Source of the DNA: Streptosporangiaceae bacterium
GTDB lineage: Bacteria; Actinomycetota; Actinomycetes; Streptosporangiales; Streptosporangiaceae
Assembly: GCA_030040155.1 (NCBI GenBank)
Contig: JASHUG010000429.1
Span: forward strand, 1-47,348
DNA length: 47,348 nt
Direction: 5' to 3'
The translations under genes and the position numbers were made by a program. Shown here in pieces: positions 28,325-36,514 of the stretch (position 1 is its first letter; each line of letters starts with the position of its first letter). The notes beneath the pieces were generated by a model that was not told where the DNA came from, searched no databases, and was given only the letters and a program-made list of their open reading frames with translations.

Positions 28325-28833
28325 GGTGCGCGGTAGTACGGGTTGAACGGCTGATGCCGGGCCGCCTCGACCGTATCCAGATCTGGCTGCGAGTTGACCG
28401 CGGCCAGCAGTGCGCTCTTTGTCGCGCTGCGGTTGTTCGTGTAAACGAGATCAGCATTCCGGGCCGCAGGGTTCACCCAGACAGCGGCGATCAGCACGAA
28501 ATCCGCGGCCACCCTAGTGGTGACAATGCCGTCGGCGACCGCATCCGCGACGCCGGCGGCCACCCCCGCCTGCGCGGCTCCCCAGGTCAGCGTTGCGTGC
28601 TCATCGCTGGCGATGGCCGCCTTGTTCACGAACAGCGTTAGCGGCCGCACCGGAATGCCCGGCTGGAGCACCGCCACGAACGGGGTGTGACCGGCGCTCG
28701 GGGTGGCGAGCGCGGTTGCCCACGCGGTCCCGACCGGCCCGGCGCGATGGCCGAGCACGACGTTCACGTGCGCGGCCTCGCCGCCCTCGCCGACGAAACT
28801 CTCGCCGATGAACACTGCTGACGAGTCAGCCAA
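28321..28833 (-). CDS. Formaldehyde-activating enzyme (Fae) family protein
   Basis: 170 aa. In methylotrophs Fae condenses formaldehyde with tetrahydromethanopterin. Strong family pattern: IGESFVGEGGEAAHVNVVLG (Fae GEALVGDGNEVAHID; catalytic His here His22), GPVGTAWATALATPSAGHTP, VAVLQPGIPVRPLTLFVNKA, GVAAGVADAVADGIV and the QPFNPYYRAP ending. Start is TTG 28833 with GAGG 8 nt upstream; known Fae proteins begin at the same place, and longer readings add unrelated sequence. First gene of a four-gene coupled operon and divergent from the ABC importer. No other methanopterin or formaldehyde-oxidation gene is in the window, so either formaldehyde is released by this pathway or the domain has a different substrate. 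Confidence 0.85.
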   Translation of the reverse strand: MADSSAVFIGESFVGEGGEAAHVNVVLGHRAGPVGTAWATALATPSAGHTPFVAVLQPGIPVRPLTLFVNKAAIASDEHATLTWGAAQAGVAAGVADAVADGIVTTRVAADFVLIAAVWVNPAARNADLVYTNNRSATKSALLAAVNSQPDLDTVEAARHQPFNPYYRAP

Positions 28834-28858
28834 GATGACGGCCTCTTTCTGGCATTTG

Positions 28859-29042
28859 ATCTGCCGATCGCGTAGGCGGTCCGTGCGCTTTCGCCCAAAG
28901 GTAGCTAAGTTGACTGCATGGCGGTGACAGTCTTCCGCGGCCGCGTGCGAAGCGGCGCGGGCAACCGCCTGTCGCCCAGGCATCTGCCGCCTGAAAAGCA
29001 CGTGACAACGGCATTGCAGATAGCGGCATCTGCTCTTAGGCT
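28859..29042. promoter_or_regulatory. Divergent promoter region with ATCTGC/GCAGAT half-sites
   Basis: Part of the 263-bp gap between the fae-like operon and the ABC importer. ATCTGC occurs at 28859-28864, 28982-28987 and 29028-29033 (the first two extend to ATCTGCCG), and GCAGAT at 29016-29021 forms an inverted repeat GCAGAT-N6-ATCTGC with the last. That palindrome overlaps a possible plus-strand promoter: TTGCAG (29015-29020), 16 nt, TAGGCT (29037-29042). A repressor shared by both operons could bind here; no regulator gene is adjacent. The promoter boxes are a weak match. Confidence 0.45.
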
Positions 29043-29096
29043 AACCGAACCCGGTATTTCCGGTCTGTTGTGTTGCCTAGGTAGCAAGGGGATCCG

Positions 29097-30050
29097 TTGG
29101 CGATCTACCTGCTGAGGAGGCTCGGACTCGCGGTCATCACGCTCTGGCTGCTCAGCGTGATCATTTTTTTCGCGGGCCAGGTGCTACCCGGTGACCCAGG
29201 GCGAGCGATCCTCGGCCCGTTCGCGGCCCAGAGCGCGGTCATCAACCTTGACCGGCAGCTCGGAGTAGACCGCCCGCTGATCACCCAGTACTGGACGTGG
29301 ATCAGCGGAGCGGTACACGGCGACCTCGGCATCTCCTACCAGTACCGGACTCCGGTCGAGCCGATGCTGGTGTCGGCCCTGGCGAATTCGGCCAAGCTGG
29401 CGGTGTTCGCCCTCATCCTGATCATCCCGCTCGGCATCCTGGGCGGCGTGCTCGCGGCCCTGTACGCGGGCAGGGCCGTCGACCGGATCATCTCGCTCAG
29501 CGGCTTGTCGCTTGCGACCGTCCCCGAGTTCGTCTCCGGCATCGTCGTCATTGTGATCTTTGCCGACGGCCTGAAGCTGCTGCCGGCCAGCGCGTATCCC
29601 GGGCCGGGCGCGTCGTTCGGCACGCAGCTGCGTTACCTGATCTTGCCGGTCGTCCCGCTCGTGTTCGAGTTCTTCGGCTACATCGCGCGGATGGCGCGCG
29701 CGGGCACCATCGAGGCGCTCGAGTCTGATTATGCGAGAACCGCGACGCTCAAGGGCCTGCCGCGCCCGGTCGTGATCTTCCGCCACGTCCTGCGGAACTC
29801 CCTGCTGCCGACGATTACGGTGATCGCTACCCAGGTCGGCTATCTAATCGGCGGCCTTGTCGTCGTGGAGACGCTCTTCAACTATCCCGGCGTCGGCCGC
29901 CTCATCTACAACGCCGCGATGAGCAAGGACTTTCCGATGCTCGAGGCGGGCGTGCTGACCATCGGCGCGATCTACATGGTTGCCACTCTCATCGCCGACC
30001 TGCTCAACACGGGGCTGAATCCGCGGCTGCGCACCGGGGTCGCCACATGA
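29097..30050 (+). CDS. ABC transporter permease, oligopeptide/nickel type (DppB-like)
   Basis: 317 aa. First membrane subunit of the importer. N-terminal YLLRRLGLAVITLWLLSVII helix, then the DppB hallmark region with LGVDRPLITQYWTWISGAVH and DLGISYQYRTPV, and the EAA-type cytosolic loop ESDYARTATLKGLPRPVVIF that docks to the ATPase. About six membrane helices. TTG start at 29097 has AAGGGG 5 nt upstream. Its stop overlaps the ATG of the second permease. First gene of the importer operon, divergent from the fae-like operon. Confidence 0.92.
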   Translation: MAIYLLRRLGLAVITLWLLSVIIFFAGQVLPGDPGRAILGPFAAQSAVINLDRQLGVDRPLITQYWTWISGAVHGDLGISYQYRTPVEPMLVSALANSAKLAVFALILIIPLGILGGVLAALYAGRAVDRIISLSGLSLATVPEFVSGIVVIVIFADGLKLLPASAYPGPGASFGTQLRYLILPVVPLVFEFFGYIARMARAGTIEALESDYARTATLKGLPRPVVIFRHVLRNSLLPTITVIATQVGYLIGGLVVVETLFNYPGVGRLIYNAAMSKDFPMLEAGVLTIGAIYMVATLIADLLNTGLNPRLRTGVAT

Positions 30051-30913
30051 CCGACATCCTGGAGGCGCCGGTCACCGACGTGGCCAGGGCGGAGCTTCCA
30101 TCGTGGCGGCTGGTCATGCGCCGCCCCGGATTCATCGTGGGAGCGCTGATCCTGCTGTTCTGGATCGTCTGCGCCCTGTTCGGATCGTCATTCGCCCCGC
30201 ACAGCGCCTACGCGCAGCAACTGCTGGCGACCAACCAGCCGCCGTCGGCGGCGCACTGGTTCGGCACCGACCAGCTCGGCCGGGACGTGTTCTCCCGTGT
30301 TCTCGTCGGCGCCCGCAGCATCCTGCTGGTGGCGCCGCTGGCCACCCTGCTCGGCACGGTGCTCGGCACGGCACTTGGCCTGGCCCTTGGCTACATCGGC
30401 GGCGCGCTCGACGCGATAGTTGGCAGGCTGGTTGAGGCGGTTCTCGCGGTGCCGGCCGTGATCGTCGCGTTCCTGTTCATCGTCGCGGTCGGGGCCTCGG
30501 CGACGACAGAGATCCTGGTGATCGGTTTCATCTTCACGCCGATCATCGCCCGCACCGTTCGCTCGGCCGTGCAGGTCGAGAGCCAGCTCGACTACCTGGC
30601 TGCCGCCCGGCTGATCGGCGAGAGCCGACGGCACGTGATGTTCGCCGAGATCCTGCCGAACGTGATGCCGACGGTACTGGTGGAGTTCACCGTACGGCTT
30701 GGCTATGCCATCTTCACGGTCGCGACGCTTGCCTTCCTCGGATTCGGCGTGAATCCCTCGACACCGAGCTGGGGATCGGACATCAACGCTAACTACGGCG
30801 TGATTGCGGCCGGCTACTGGTGGGAGACCCTGTTCCCGGCGCTAGCCATTGCCTCACTTGTGATCGCGATCAACCTGGTGGCCGACTCGATCGATCGGGT
30901 GCTGGCCGGATGA
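30047..30913 (+). CDS. ABC transporter permease, oligopeptide/nickel type (DppC-like)
   Basis: 288 aa. Second membrane subunit. N-terminal cytosolic RRPGFIVGALILLFWIVCAL helix, then the DppC marker AHWFGTDQLGRDVFSRVLVG and GARSILLVAPLATLLG, and the EAA loop LIGESRRHVMFAEILPNVMP. ATG 30047 overlaps the previous stop, and its own TGA overlaps the ATG of the ATPase gene, so the three are translated together. Substrate range of the DppBC family spans peptides, nickel, sugars and opines and cannot be read here. Confidence 0.93.
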   Translation: MTDILEAPVTDVARAELPSWRLVMRRPGFIVGALILLFWIVCALFGSSFAPHSAYAQQLLATNQPPSAAHWFGTDQLGRDVFSRVLVGARSILLVAPLATLLGTVLGTALGLALGYIGGALDAIVGRLVEAVLAVPAVIVAFLFIVAVGASATTEILVIGFIFTPIIARTVRSAVQVESQLDYLAAARLIGESRRHVMFAEILPNVMPTVLVEFTVRLGYAIFTVATLAFLGFGVNPSTPSWGSDINANYGVIAAGYWWETLFPALAIASLVIAINLVADSIDRVLAG

Positions 30914-32973
30914 CGGCCATCGCCCCGGCAGCCGACCAGGGATCCGATGACGCCGGGCAGCCGGCGCTGCGGGTCGCTGACCTGGACGTCACCTACCGCG
31001 TCCGCGGCCAGAGCCGGCTCGCGCTCAAGAACGTGTCGTTCGAGATCGGCAGGAATGAGTCTTACGGGCTGGTTGGCGAGTCAGGCTCCGGCAAGACCAC
31101 GGTGGCGCTGGCGCTCACCAGGTACCTGCCGCGCAACGGCCGGGTGAGCGGGGGCTCGATCGGCATCGACGGCGCGGATCCGATGCGGATGGGCGCGCAC
31201 GAGCTTCGGGAACTGCGCGCGCACAAGGTCTCCATGGTCTACCAGGAGCCAGGCAAGGCGCTCAACCCGTCGATGCGCGTCGGCAGGCAGGTCGCCGAGG
31301 TGTATGAGGTAGCGGGTCTGAGCAAGTCTGACGCCGCCGAGCGGGCCGCGCAGATGCTGGGCAAGGTCCAGATCCCTGACCCCAAGCGCGTGATGGAGCG
31401 GTATCCGCACGAATTGTCGGGCGGAATGGCGCAGCGGGTGGTAATCGCGATGGCCATCGCGGCCGAGCCGGCGCTGCTGATCCTCGACGAGCCGACGACC
31501 GCGCTCGACGCCACGGTCGAGGCGGAGGTCCTCGACCTGATCGCCAGCCTGCGGGCGCAACTGAATACCTCGGTGCTGTTCATCAGCCACAACCTGGCCG
31601 TCATAGCGCAGATGTGCGACCGGGTCGGCGTGCTGTACGCGGGCGAGCTGGTGGAGGAGGGGCCGGCCGCCCAGCTCTTCGCCGAGCCGCGCCATCCCTA
31701 TACCGTCGGGCTGCTGCGCTGCATACCCCGGCGCGGCCAGCGCAAGGATCACGGCCGACTCGACTCGATTCCTGGCTTCCTGCCCGAGCCGGGTCACACA
31801 CTGCCGGGCTGTATATTCGCGCCGCGCTGCCCCATCGCTGAAGACCAGTGCCGTCACGCCCCGCCGCCGCCGTTCACTACCGGCGAGCGGCGAACCTCCC
31901 GCTGCTACCGGTATCAGCACACGGCTGACCTGCCACGCAACACGCCGGTGGACGTGGAGCTGCGGGCGGGCCCGGAGCCTGGCACAGATCCGGTCATCAC
32001 GATCCGCGATCTGTCGAAGACCTTCACGCCAACGGGCGGACCAGTACAGGCGCTGCGCGGGGTCAACCTGGCCGTGCAGCGCGGCGAGACGCTCGGGCTG
32101 GTAGGCGAGTCCGGCAGCGGCAAGACAACGCTCGCGCGGGTCCTGCTCGGCCTGACCTCCCCGGATCCTGGCGCCACCGTCGAGGTGGCCGGCCAGGCCA
32201 TCGCGAAAGACGCCGCGCATCGCACCCGGCAGCAGCTTCAGGCGATGCAGATTGTCTTCCAGAATCCGGATTCGTCGCTGAACCGGCGGCACACGGTGCG
32301 CCAGCTCATCAGCAGGCCGCTGACCAAGCTCGCCGGGCTGTCGGGCCCGCGGCTGCGGGAGCGGCTCATGGACCTGGTCAGGTCGGTCCGCCTGGAAGAG
32401 CGGCACCTGGCGTTGCGGCCGCGCCAGCTCTCCGGCGGCCTCAAGCAGCGGGTGGCCATCGCCCGCGCGTTCGGCGGCGGTCCGGCCATCGTGGTGTGCG
32501 ATGAGCCGACCTCGGCCCTGGATGTGTCGGTACAGGCCGCCATTCTCAACCTGCTCGCCGACCTGCAGGCCAAGGAGCAGGTGACCTATCTGTTCATCTC
32601 GCACGACCTGGGACTCGTGCGGTACCTGTCCGACCGGATCGTCGTGCTCTATCTCGGCCGGGTGATGGAGGTGGGGCCAGCGGAACGAGTGTTCAGCGGA
32701 CCACATCACCCCTACACGGAGGCCCTTTTGTCCGCGGTGCCCAGCCTGGATGGCACTCGCCGCAGCAGGATCAGGCTGTCCGGCGAGATCCCGTCAGCCG
32801 CGGACCCGCCGTCGGGATGCGTGTTCCATACCCGCTGCCCCCGCCGGCTGGCCTCGGGCATTTGCGAATCGACCGAGCCGCCGCTGGCGGAGGCCGAGCC
32901 TGGGCACCTGATCAGCTGCCACATACCGATCGATCAGCTCGCGAGCTTGCAGGGCGCGGAGGCCGTGTCGTGA
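30910..32973 (+). CDS. ABC transporter ATPase, fused DppD-DppF type
   Basis: 687 aa. Two complete ATPase domains in one chain. Domain 1 (about 15-330): Walker A GESGSGKTT, signature ELSGGMAQRV, Walker B LLILDEPTTALD, and the C-terminal oligopeptide element with cysteines GCIFAPRCPIAEDQC. Domain 2 (about 360-680): Walker A GESGSGKTT, signature QLSGGLKQRV, Walker B IVVCDEPTSALD, and GCVFHTRCPRR. Energises the importer formed with the two permeases. The fusion replaces the usual separate DppD and DppF. ATG 30910 overlaps the preceding stop; 84 nt separate it from the binding-protein gene. Confidence 0.93.
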   Translation: MTAIAPAADQGSDDAGQPALRVADLDVTYRVRGQSRLALKNVSFEIGRNESYGLVGESGSGKTTVALALTRYLPRNGRVSGGSIGIDGADPMRMGAHELRELRAHKVSMVYQEPGKALNPSMRVGRQVAEVYEVAGLSKSDAAERAAQMLGKVQIPDPKRVMERYPHELSGGMAQRVVIAMAIAAEPALLILDEPTTALDATVEAEVLDLIASLRAQLNTSVLFISHNLAVIAQMCDRVGVLYAGELVEEGPAAQLFAEPRHPYTVGLLRCIPRRGQRKDHGRLDSIPGFLPEPGHTLPGCIFAPRCPIAEDQCRHAPPPPFTTGERRTSRCYRYQHTADLPRNTPVDVELRAGPEPGTDPVITIRDLSKTFTPTGGPVQALRGVNLAVQRGETLGLVGESGSGKTTLARVLLGLTSPDPGATVEVAGQAIAKDAAHRTRQQLQAMQIVFQNPDSSLNRRHTVRQLISRPLTKLAGLSGPRLRERLMDLVRSVRLEERHLALRPRQLSGGLKQRVAIARAFGGGPAIVVCDEPTSALDVSVQAAILNLLADLQAKEQVTYLFISHDLGLVRYLSDRIVVLYLGRVMEVGPAERVFSGPHHPYTEALLSAVPSLDGTRRSRIRLSGEIPSAADPPSGCVFHTRCPRRLASGICESTEPPLAEAEPGHLISCHIPIDQLASLQGAEAVS

Positions 32974-33057
32974 CTCCGCGGCCGCACTGGCCCAACGTTC
33001 CGTTCACTCGAACCGGCGGCGTGCGCGCCGCCGGATGGAGGTTCCGAGGAGGACCCC

Positions 33058-34746
33058 ATGACCGAATATAAGGATCGGCTCAGCCGCTTGCGCGGCGGGC
33101 AGAACGAGATCGCCAATCATGTCATCGACGAGTTCGTGGCCGGACGGCTCTCCCGCCGGGAACTGCTGCGCCGTGGCGCCCTCGTCGGCATCTCGGCGCC
33201 CGTCCTCGGCGGCATTCTCGCCGCGTGCGGGTCGTCGAGCCCGTCTCCGAGCACGTCCAAGTCAACGTCCGGCCTGTCCAACCAGACGATCAACGTGGGC
33301 ATCATCACCCCCGCCGGTGCTATCAACCCGATCACGATTGACGACCAGGGCGGGCTGGACATGCTCGGCCAGACCGGCGAGTACCTGACTTTCTCCGATC
33401 AGACGCTGACGCTGCAGCCGCAGCTGGCGACAAGCTGGTCCTCCAACTCCAGCGCGGACGTGTGGACCTTCAACATCCGGCAGGGCGTCAAGTTCAGCAA
33501 CGGCCAGCCGCTTACCGCCGACGACGTCGTGTACACCTATCAGCTGCAAACGAACACCAAGACCGGCGGAAACGCCCTGTCGGCCCTGGGCGGCGTGCTT
33601 GAGCCATCCGGAGTAGTGAAGACCGGCGACTACACGGTGGAGTTCCACCTCGAGGCGCCGAACGGCAACTTCCCGTACCTAACATCCTCGGACAACTACA
33701 ACATGATCATTCTGCCTAGCGGTTATGACCCGGCTAAATGGCAGAGCTCGTTCATCGGCACCGGCCCGTTCGTGATGAAGACCTATACCGTCAACACGGG
33801 CGCAACGTTCGCCAGAAACGACAACTACTGGGGCCCGAAGGCAAAGCCGGCCGCGACGAACTTCACCTTCTACGCTAGCCAGACGCCAGGCATCAGCGCG
33901 CTCGTCAGCGGGGCGATCGACGTGCTCGGGCAGTTCACCGTGACCGGCGGCGAGGAACTGCTGTCCGGCGGCTATAACGTCATCAAGCTGAAGTCCAGCG
34001 CGCACCGTGAGCTGTCCATGCGCTGCGACACCGCTCCATTCACCGATCCCAGGGTTCGACAGGCAATAGCGCTGACACTCAACCGGCCAGCGATCATCAC
34101 GGCGCTGTTCAAGGGTTACGCCGATCTCGGTAACGACAGCCCGTTCGCGCCGGTCTTCCCGTCTACCAACACCAGCGTTGCCCAGCGCGTGCAGGACATC
34201 GCCAAGGCGAAGGCGCTGCTGTCGGCGGCTGGACACCCGACCGGCTTCTCGACTCAGCTCATCGGCGTTAACCTGCTGGAGATCCCGGACTACGCGCAGA
34301 TCGTCGCGCAGGCGGCCAAGGCCATCGGCGTCACCATCAACGTCAAGGTGGAATCGTCGTCGGTGTACTACGGCAAGGCTACGTTCGGTGACTCTGACTG
34401 GCTGGACGCGACCATGAGCCTGGTTGACTACGGTCACCGCAGCGTGCCGAACGTGTTCCTGACCGCGCCGCTGCAGACGATCAACGCCAAGACCGGCAGT
34501 GGTGCGTGGAACGCGGCCCACTTCAATAACTCCGACTACGACAAGCTATCGGCGCAGTACATCGCGGCCGTTGACCTGAGCACGCAGCGCTCACTGGCCG
34601 GCCAGATCGAGACGCTGCTGCTGAACGAGACGCCGATCATCTACGCCTACTTCTACAACTACCTGACCGCCACCGCGAGTACGGTCACCGGCGCCTACCC
34701 GACGGCGATCGGGCACATCTTCGTCTACAACTGCACGAAGAGCTGA
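33058..34746 (+). CDS. ABC transporter substrate-binding lipoprotein (family 5)
   Basis: 562 aa. Extracellular solute-binding protein of the DppA/OppA type. The leader carries a twin-arginine-like motif SRRELLRRG (residues 32-40), a hydrophobic stretch and lipobox ILAACGSS with lipidated Cys57, so it is exported and anchored to the membrane. Body features: LQPQLATSWSS, WTFNIRQGVKFSNGQPLTAD and VRQAIALTLNRPAII, the standard family-5 signatures. GGAGG-type site GAGGAGG lies a few nt before ATG 33058. Binding residues for the ligand are not identifiable. A 15-bp hairpin follows the stop. Confidence 0.93.
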   Translation: MTEYKDRLSRLRGGQNEIANHVIDEFVAGRLSRRELLRRGALVGISAPVLGGILAACGSSSPSPSTSKSTSGLSNQTINVGIITPAGAINPITIDDQGGLDMLGQTGEYLTFSDQTLTLQPQLATSWSSNSSADVWTFNIRQGVKFSNGQPLTADDVVYTYQLQTNTKTGGNALSALGGVLEPSGVVKTGDYTVEFHLEAPNGNFPYLTSSDNYNMIILPSGYDPAKWQSSFIGTGPFVMKTYTVNTGATFARNDNYWGPKAKPAATNFTFYASQTPGISALVSGAIDVLGQFTVTGGEELLSGGYNVIKLKSSAHRELSMRCDTAPFTDPRVRQAIALTLNRPAIITALFKGYADLGNDSPFAPVFPSTNTSVAQRVQDIAKAKALLSAAGHPTGFSTQLIGVNLLEIPDYAQIVAQAAKAIGVTINVKVESSSVYYGKATFGDSDWLDATMSLVDYGHRSVPNVFLTAPLQTINAKTGSGAWNAAHFNNSDYDKLSAQYIAAVDLSTQRSLAGQIETLLLNETPIIYAYFYNYLTATASTVTGAYPTAIGHIFVYNCTKS

Positions 34747-34762
34747 TAGCCCATTGCTGACA

Positions 34763-34802
34763 GGCCGATCCTGGCGAGCCGCGCAGTTCGCCAGGATCGG
34801 CC
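34763..34802. terminator. Strong hairpin terminator
   Basis: GGCCGATCCTGGCGA (34763-34777) and TCGCCAGGATCGGCC (34788-34802) are perfect 15-bp complements around a 10-nt loop, 16 nt past the stop of the binding-protein gene. It ends the importer operon and also lies at the 3' end of the decayed minus-strand gene, so it can serve both strands. No T tract, as is usual at high GC. Confidence 0.8.
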
Positions 34803-34805
34803 AGG

Positions 34806-35304
34806 CTAGATCTCTACGTGCTCGCCTGGGGCAAGCAGCGTCAGTCGTGCGCGCGGCACCGGCGAACAGCACGGCAACATCGACGCGGCCAACGCGGCCG
34901 ACAACGCAGCGCCCGACATCGAGCGAGGCGTTGTCGCCACTCACGCTCCCGCCCGGCCGGACCAGGTCGGCGTGCTCCCACGGGGCCAGCGGCCGGCTGG
35001 CTCCGCCGAGCCGTCCCGCCGCGCTGGCGGTAGTCAGCACGAGTGGCGCTCGGGCCACGAAGGCCCGCCCGGCCAGGTCGAGATTATCCACATGCTGGCC
35101 GTGCGACAGCAGGACCGCGTCGACCTGGCCGACATCGGCGGGCTGCAGGGCCGGCCCAGCCGTCTTTGCCAGCCGTCGGCCGGCCACGGTGTACTGGCGC
35201 GGCGGATCGAAGGTCGGATCGGTGAGCAGACGTACTCCGCCGATGTCGATGATCGCGGTGGGACCGCCGACGGCATAGATCGTTAGTTGCGTAGCCGTGG
35301 TCAT
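34806..35304 (-). pseudogene. Decayed metallo-beta-lactamase-fold hydrolase gene
   Basis: Begins at ATG 35304 (MTTATQLTIYAVGGPTAIID) as a UlaG-like metal-dependent hydrolase: GGVRLLTDPTFD, then metal motif LLSHGQHVDNLD. After APWEHADLVRPGG the text jumps to VSGDNASLDVGRCVVGRVGR and VAVLFAGAARTTDAA; intact relatives have, by memory, about 45 residues in between that carry a metal-binding His (RHGP). After AGAA the frame shifts: the family-like ending LTLLAPGEHVEI is in another frame and stops at 34806. So two internal deletions, one out of frame. Total length is about two thirds of normal. Next to the divergent GlxA-type regulator, whose target it may have been. Confidence 0.65.
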
Positions 35305-35406
35305 AACGGTCGATCCTCGCCCGCCTTGCTGCCGCTCGGAAGTGGCTTGAAAGCCATCCTGCGATATATTCAGGCCAACCGAGTGACCAGCGCCGGGAGG
35401 AGCACG

Positions 35407-36381
35407 ATGGGCCGACGAGACCCGCTGACGATCGCCGTGCTCATCTTCAACCGCCAGCCAATGTTCGAGACCAGCGTCCCGATCAGCGTGTTCGGCGTCG
35501 ACCGGAGCGAGTCGGGCGTGCCGCGCTTCGACGTGCGACCGGTCGCTGGGGAGCCCGGCCGTCTTGAGACAACGGCCGGCCTGGAGGTAGTAGCGCCCTA
35601 CGACCTCGCCGCGCTCGACGACGCTGCCGTCGTCATCGCCCCCAGCTGGCGCGATCCGGCGGAGACCCCGCCGCCGCCCGCACTCGCCGCCCTGGCTTCC
35701 GCCCACGCCGACGGAGCCACGGTCGTCGGCCTGTGTCTGGGCTCGTTCGTTCTGGCGGCGGCCGGCATCCTCGACGGCAGGCGCGCCGCCACGCACTGGA
35801 GGCACGCGCCCGAGCTCGCCAGCCGGTACCCGGACGTCCGGGTCGACGCGTCCGTGCTCTTCATCGATGACGGCGACGTCCTGACCTCGGCCGGCACGGC
35901 AGCCGGCATCGACGCCTGCCTGCATCTGGTTCGCCGCAGGTTCGGTGCCGGGATCGCGAATGCCATCGCCCGGCGGATGGTCGTCCCGCCGCAGCGGGCG
36001 GGCGGCCAGGCTCAGTACATCGACTGGCCGGTGCCCGAGCGACCCGCCGACGACCCGTTCGGCGACGTCCTCGGTTACGCTCTGCGCCACCTCGACGACA
36101 CCGAGCTGAATGTGGACGCCCTCGCGGCCCTGGCCCTGATGAGCCGCCGCAGCTTTGACCGCCGATTCCGGCAGGCCACCGGCAGCTCGGCTCTGCAGTG
36201 GCTGCTGACCCAGCGCATCATCAGGGCTCAGCACTTGCTGGAAGCCACCGACCTCGGCGTCGACACCGTCGCACGTCAGGTCGGCTTCGCCAGCGCTGTT
36301 GCCCTGCGGCCGCACTTTCGGCGCATCATCGGGATCGCGCCGCAGGCCTACCGAGAGGTGTTCCATGCCCACGCCTCGTAA
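35407..36381 (+). CDS. GlxA-family AraC-type transcriptional regulator
   Basis: 324 aa. N-terminal DJ-1/PfpI-like domain (about 5-190) with the nucleophile elbow VVGLCLGSFVLAAAGI and the ATHWRHAPELA motif, followed by an AraC HTH domain (about 215-320): LNVDALAALALMSRRSFDRR and VDTVARQVGFASAVALRPHF. ATG 35407 has GGGAGGAG 5 nt upstream, so a longer in-frame reading was rejected. The sensor domain binds an unknown small molecule. It diverges from the decayed metallo-hydrolase gene, which is the typical neighbour of such regulators. Confidence 0.9.
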   Translation: MGRRDPLTIAVLIFNRQPMFETSVPISVFGVDRSESGVPRFDVRPVAGEPGRLETTAGLEVVAPYDLAALDDAAVVIAPSWRDPAETPPPPALAALASAHADGATVVGLCLGSFVLAAAGILDGRRAATHWRHAPELASRYPDVRVDASVLFIDDGDVLTSAGTAAGIDACLHLVRRRFGAGIANAIARRMVVPPQRAGGQAQYIDWPVPERPADDPFGDVLGYALRHLDDTELNVDALAALALMSRRSFDRRFRQATGSSALQWLLTQRIIRAQHLLEATDLGVDTVARQVGFASAVALRPHFRRIIGIAPQAYREVFHAHAS

Positions 36382-36514
36382 CCGCCGGCCGGCCGGCCGC
36401 CGGGCGGCGTGCGCAGCCAGTGATACTGGTGCCCAGCAGGTCACCCTCGAAAGACGGCACAGCCGCGAGCGCAGTGGCTACTCTGGCAACGCTCGACGTT
36501 AGGCGCTCAGGCAC

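Noticed and set aside
28910-28932. TTGACT at 28910 as a plus-strand -35 box, and GACTG-N11-CAGTC as an operator
   Set aside because: No -10 at suitable distance, and the arms are only five bases; not better than chance.
31081-32709. 542-codon open frame on the minus strand opposite the ABC ATPase
   Set aside because: Opposite a gene with complete ATPase motifs; its own product has no recognisable domain.
34591-36444. Single 617-codon minus-strand protein covering the metallo-hydrolase and the region opposite the GlxA regulator
   Set aside because: Only 34806-35304 has family sequence; the rest is antisense to real genes.
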